64,000 nt of DNA, taken from positions 1-64,000 of the forward strand of contig JARRNY010000001.1 in NCBI GenBank assembly GCA_037384445.1, given 5' to 3'. Source of the stretch: Thiodiazotropha sp037384445. Its GTDB lineage: Bacteria; Pseudomonadota; Gammaproteobacteria; Chromatiales; Chromatiaceae. Under the pieces are notes generated by a model. The model saw nothing but the letters and a program-made list of their open reading frames with translations, was not told the DNA's origin and did no database searches. The position numbers and the translations under genes were made by a program. The first letter of the stretch is position 1; each line of letters starts with the position of its first letter. This document shows positions 61,972-64,000 of this stretch, piece after piece.

Positions 61972-62790
61972 TCAGCCGTGAGCATGGAGGTGTTGGCCGT
62001 CTGGCTGGATCTTTGGCGAGGCGGTCTCTCCGGCGGCACGGCGTTGCGCCTGTTCGCTCATCTGTTGGGTCAACCACTCCAGCCAGTGATCGATTCCTTC
62101 ACCGCTTTTGGCTGAGAGCAGAGAGACCGGTGAGGTCACTGCAAGTTGGCGCACGGCCTCTTCGGCCTGCTTGGGATCGAACTCATCGAGCACCGCCAGC
62201 AGATCAGACTTGGTGATCAGCACATGATCGGCGGCACGGAAGATGACGGGATATTTAGCCGGTTTGTCATCCCCCTCGGTGACCGAGAGCAGGGTGACAT
62301 TAAGGTGTTGTCCCAGGTCGAAGCTGGCGGGACAGACCAGGTTGCCCACGTTCTCGATAAACAGGATGTCGACCTGATCCAGGTCCATCTCATGCAGTGC
62401 GTGGTGGATCATATGTGCATCGAGATGGCAGGCGGTGCCGGTGGTGATCTGAATCGCTTCCACCCCTTTGGCGCGGATGCGATCGGCATCGTTTTCGGTC
62501 TCAAGATCGCCTTCGATCACGCCGATGCGGTAGCTGCCCTGGAGCGCGTCGATGGTGCGCTCAAGCAATCGGGTCTTGCCGCTGCCCGGGGAGGACATCA
62601 GATTCACAGCCAGCACCTGATGGCTATCGAAATGGGCTCTGTTGTGTGCCGCCTGGTGATCGTTCTCGCTCAGCAGGTTCTGCAATACCTCGACAGCGAC
62701 TTTGCCGTCTTTGGTATGGGCGTGTTTGCCACCCTCCTGAATCAGATGCCGATTACCCTGAGTGATGTTGCAACCGCATGTATCGCACAT
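61972..62790 (-). CDS. hypB: Hydrogenase nickel-incorporation GTPase HypB
   Basis: The 272-residue protein begins MCDTCGCNI (high-affinity nickel site), followed by a moderately His-rich stretch and the GTPase core with NLMSSPGSGKTRLLE (P-loop), GVIEGDLETENDADR and ENVGNLVCPASFDLG. It inserts nickel into the large hydrogenase subunit together with HypA. The His-rich tail is short, so nickel storage is limited. Confidence 0.97.
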   Translation of the reverse strand: MCDTCGCNITQGNRHLIQEGGKHAHTKDGKVAVEVLQNLLSENDHQAAHNRAHFDSHQVLAVNLMSSPGSGKTRLLERTIDALQGSYRIGVIEGDLETENDADRIRAKGVEAIQITTGTACHLDAHMIHHALHEMDLDQVDILFIENVGNLVCPASFDLGQHLNVTLLSVTEGDDKPAKYPVIFRAADHVLITKSDLLAVLDEFDPKQAEEAVRQLAVTSPVSLLSAKSGEGIDHWLEWLTQQMSEQAQRRAAGETASPKIQPDGQHLHAHG

Positions 62791-62887
62791 GAAAAAACTC
62801 CTGGACTCGACCCGATGGGACGATCCTTAGGTGAACTGACTAATGACCTGGTCTGTCGAGTTAATCATAGTAGAAAGGCAAGCCGCT

Positions 62888-63259
62888 TCATGCCGGTGTT
62901 TCGGCCATCTTGTCCGCGATATCGAGTTCGACACTGGCCAGCAGCAGCTCGTCGCCGCTGATGACCTGGGTACGGTAGCCGCCGCAGGCACTGCAGAGTA
63001 GCCGGTTGGGTTCGGCATCCGTCTCAGCGTCGCATGCCAGACAGCGGATACGGATCGGTTGCACTTCGGTAACCAGCTCTGCCTCGGCGGCCAGGGTGCC
63101 GGCGCGGGCGATGGTGAAGGCTTGCTGCAACAGATCGGGGACCACACCAGAGAGGGGGCCGATGCGAATCACAATGGTCGCCACCGAGTCAGCGCCTTCA
63201 CGGGCAGCTATCTGCTCCACCTGGGCCAGCATGGCCTGGCAGACAGAGAGTTCATGCAT
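62888..63259 (-). CDS. hypA: Hydrogenase nickel chaperone HypA
   Basis: The 123-residue protein begins MHELSVCQAM, giving the N-terminal His2/Glu3 nickel site, and has a zinc motif in CLACDAETDAEPNRLLCSACGG. It hands nickel to HypB. It overlaps hypC by 8 bases. Confidence 0.96.
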   Translation of the reverse strand: MHELSVCQAMLAQVEQIAAREGADSVATIVIRIGPLSGVVPDLLQQAFTIARAGTLAAEAELVTEVQPIRIRCLACDAETDAEPNRLLCSACGGYRTQVISGDELLLASVELDIADKMAETPA

Positions 63260-63494
63260 CAGGCGCCCCAGCCATTTTGCTCAGCATCTCGTCGTAGATC
63301 TCCCAGGCGGAGCGGGCCTCCTGCGGGGTGACCTTCTGGATCGCGTAGCCCACATGCACCACGACAAAATCCTCTGGCTTCAACTCCTCATGTTGCAGCA
63401 TGAAGAGACTCACCTCACGCTCGACGCCTTTGGCTTCGCAGCGCGCGGTGAAGCCGTCGATTTGCTTGATCTGCATCGGTATGCCGAGACACAT
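63252..63494 (-). CDS. hypC: Hydrogenase assembly chaperone HypC
   Basis: The 80-residue protein begins MCLGIPMQI, whose Cys2 holds the iron-cyanide unit and binds HypD. VHVGYAIQKV is the second family motif. It is the first gene of the hyp operon and is divergent from the maturation protease, 56 bases away. Confidence 0.97.
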   Translation of the reverse strand: MCLGIPMQIKQIDGFTARCEAKGVEREVSLFMLQHEELKPEDFVVVHVGYAIQKVTPQEARSAWEIYDEMLSKMAGAPDA

Positions 63495-63550
63495 TTGGTG
63501 TAACCTAAAAAACAGTGTAGTTAACTTTCATTCTCGCTAGGAGAGGTGAT

Positions 63551-64000
63551 TTGTCAATCGAAAACGTGTTGATCCTCGGTATCGGAAATACTCTGCTTAC
63601 CGACGAGGGAATCGGCGTCTACCTGGTGGATCGCATGCAGAGGCAGGTGGGTGAGTTGGACGGCGTTGAATATATGGACGGCGGTACCCTCAGCTTCACA
63701 TTGGCGGAACCGATTGCGCGTGCCGACGGATTGATCGTTGTTGATGCCGCCCGGATGGATTCTCCGCCGGGTACGTTAAAGGTCTTTCACAATGATGAGA
63801 TGGATCACTATCTTTCCGGCAACCGGGCTAGTGTGCACGAGGTGAGTCTTACCGATCTGCTCGATATTGCCCGGCTGTCGGAGTGTCTGCCTGAGGATCG
63901 ATACCTGATCGGGATTGAACCCGCTTCGATAGAGTGGGGTGAGCATCCCAGTGAAACAGTTATGCCTGCCATCGACCTAGGCATTAAGGAAATTCTTTCT
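63551..64000 (+). CDS. NiFe hydrogenase maturation protease (HyaD/HupD-like, 3' partial)
   Basis: The frame runs open to the window edge for 150 codons from a TTG start with AGGAG 5 to 10 bases upstream. It shows LILGIGNTLLTDEGIGVYLVDR with the nickel-sensing Glu, DGGTLSFTLAEPI, VVDAARMD with the second acidic ligand, and SVHEVSLTDLL with the His ligand. HyaD-type proteases remove the C-terminal tail of the large hydrogenase subunit after nickel insertion. The structural hydrogenase genes are not in this window. Confidence 0.9.
   Translation, partial: MSIENVLILGIGNTLLTDEGIGVYLVDRMQRQVGELDGVEYMDGGTLSFTLAEPIARADGLIVVDAARMDSPPGTLKVFHNDEMDHYLSGNRASVHEVSLTDLLDIARLSECLPEDRYLIGIEPASIEWGEHPSETVMPAIDLGIKEILS

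Overview
The window looks like a chromosomal piece of a sulfur-oxidizing, hydrogenase-bearing gammaproteobacterium of the Chromatiales / Sedimenticola / lucinid-symbiont type; that placement is inference. The reasons are a secreted Gly/Tyr-rich sulfur globule protein (12711-13025), hydrogenase maturation genes (hypE at 11698-12606; hypCABD and a maturation protease at 60847-64000), multiheme cytochromes of nitrogen/sulfur respiration (15243-21181), a conserved rne/rluC/HAD/sppA neighbourhood, and GspH-M genes. No rRNA, tRNA, CRISPR array or complete insertion sequence was seen. Eight Ns lie inside hypE at 11817-11824.

Layout: 1-4737 is the distal part of a type II secretion operon (gspH, I, J, K, L, M and a GspC-like gene). 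It is followed by a low-molecular-weight tyrosine phosphatase and, convergently, rne with a 16-residue tandem repeat in its C-terminal half. A long divergent leader separates rne from rluC-HAD-sppA. 11.6-15.2 kb holds hypE, the sulfur globule gene, a class V aminotransferase that seems to lack its N-terminus, a cupin and a small membrane protein. 15.2-21.2 kb is a divergent multiheme cytochrome island: an octaheme HAO-like protein with a NapC-type tetraheme partner on one strand, and a pentaheme cytochrome, an octaheme tetrathionate-reductase-like protein and a cytochrome b on the other. After a histone-H1-like gene, a candidate structured RNA, pyruvate kinase and a phosphodiesterase comes a tightly overlapping operon at 25389-29816. 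It encodes a thermostable-hemolysin-family protein, an AMP-ligase, a haem-oxygenase-fold protein, a 46-residue small protein, an SDR and a secreted TPR protein, and it is followed by a QseB/QseC-like two-component pair. It resembles a small-molecule biosynthesis and sensing unit and is the best candidate here for an undescribed system.

32.4-38.4 kb carries a SulP permease and an arsR-thioredoxin-GAPDH-arsJ-permease operon that should detoxify arsenate as 1-arseno-3-phosphoglycerate. 39.3-43.9 kb has an RpfC-like hybrid sensor kinase convergent with a radical SAM / alpha-beta hydrolase gene pair. 44.5-46.8 kb is a heat-shock block (DnaJ/CbpA-like and two Hsp20 genes) with good sigma-32-type promoters. 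A P-type ATPase, a CBS protein and an iron-sulfur CCG-domain protein follow. 51.8-60.6 kb is a same-strand beta-oxidation cluster (NlpC/P60-like gene, fadE, fadI, fadJ, long-chain acyl-CoA synthetase). The window ends in hydrogenase maturation genes.

Several non-coding structures recur. A MITE-like element ending in CTAGCCCGAA occurs twice (11630-11702, 34146-34398), a nested palindromic element lies at 45523-45653, and several hairpin terminators mark gene ends.
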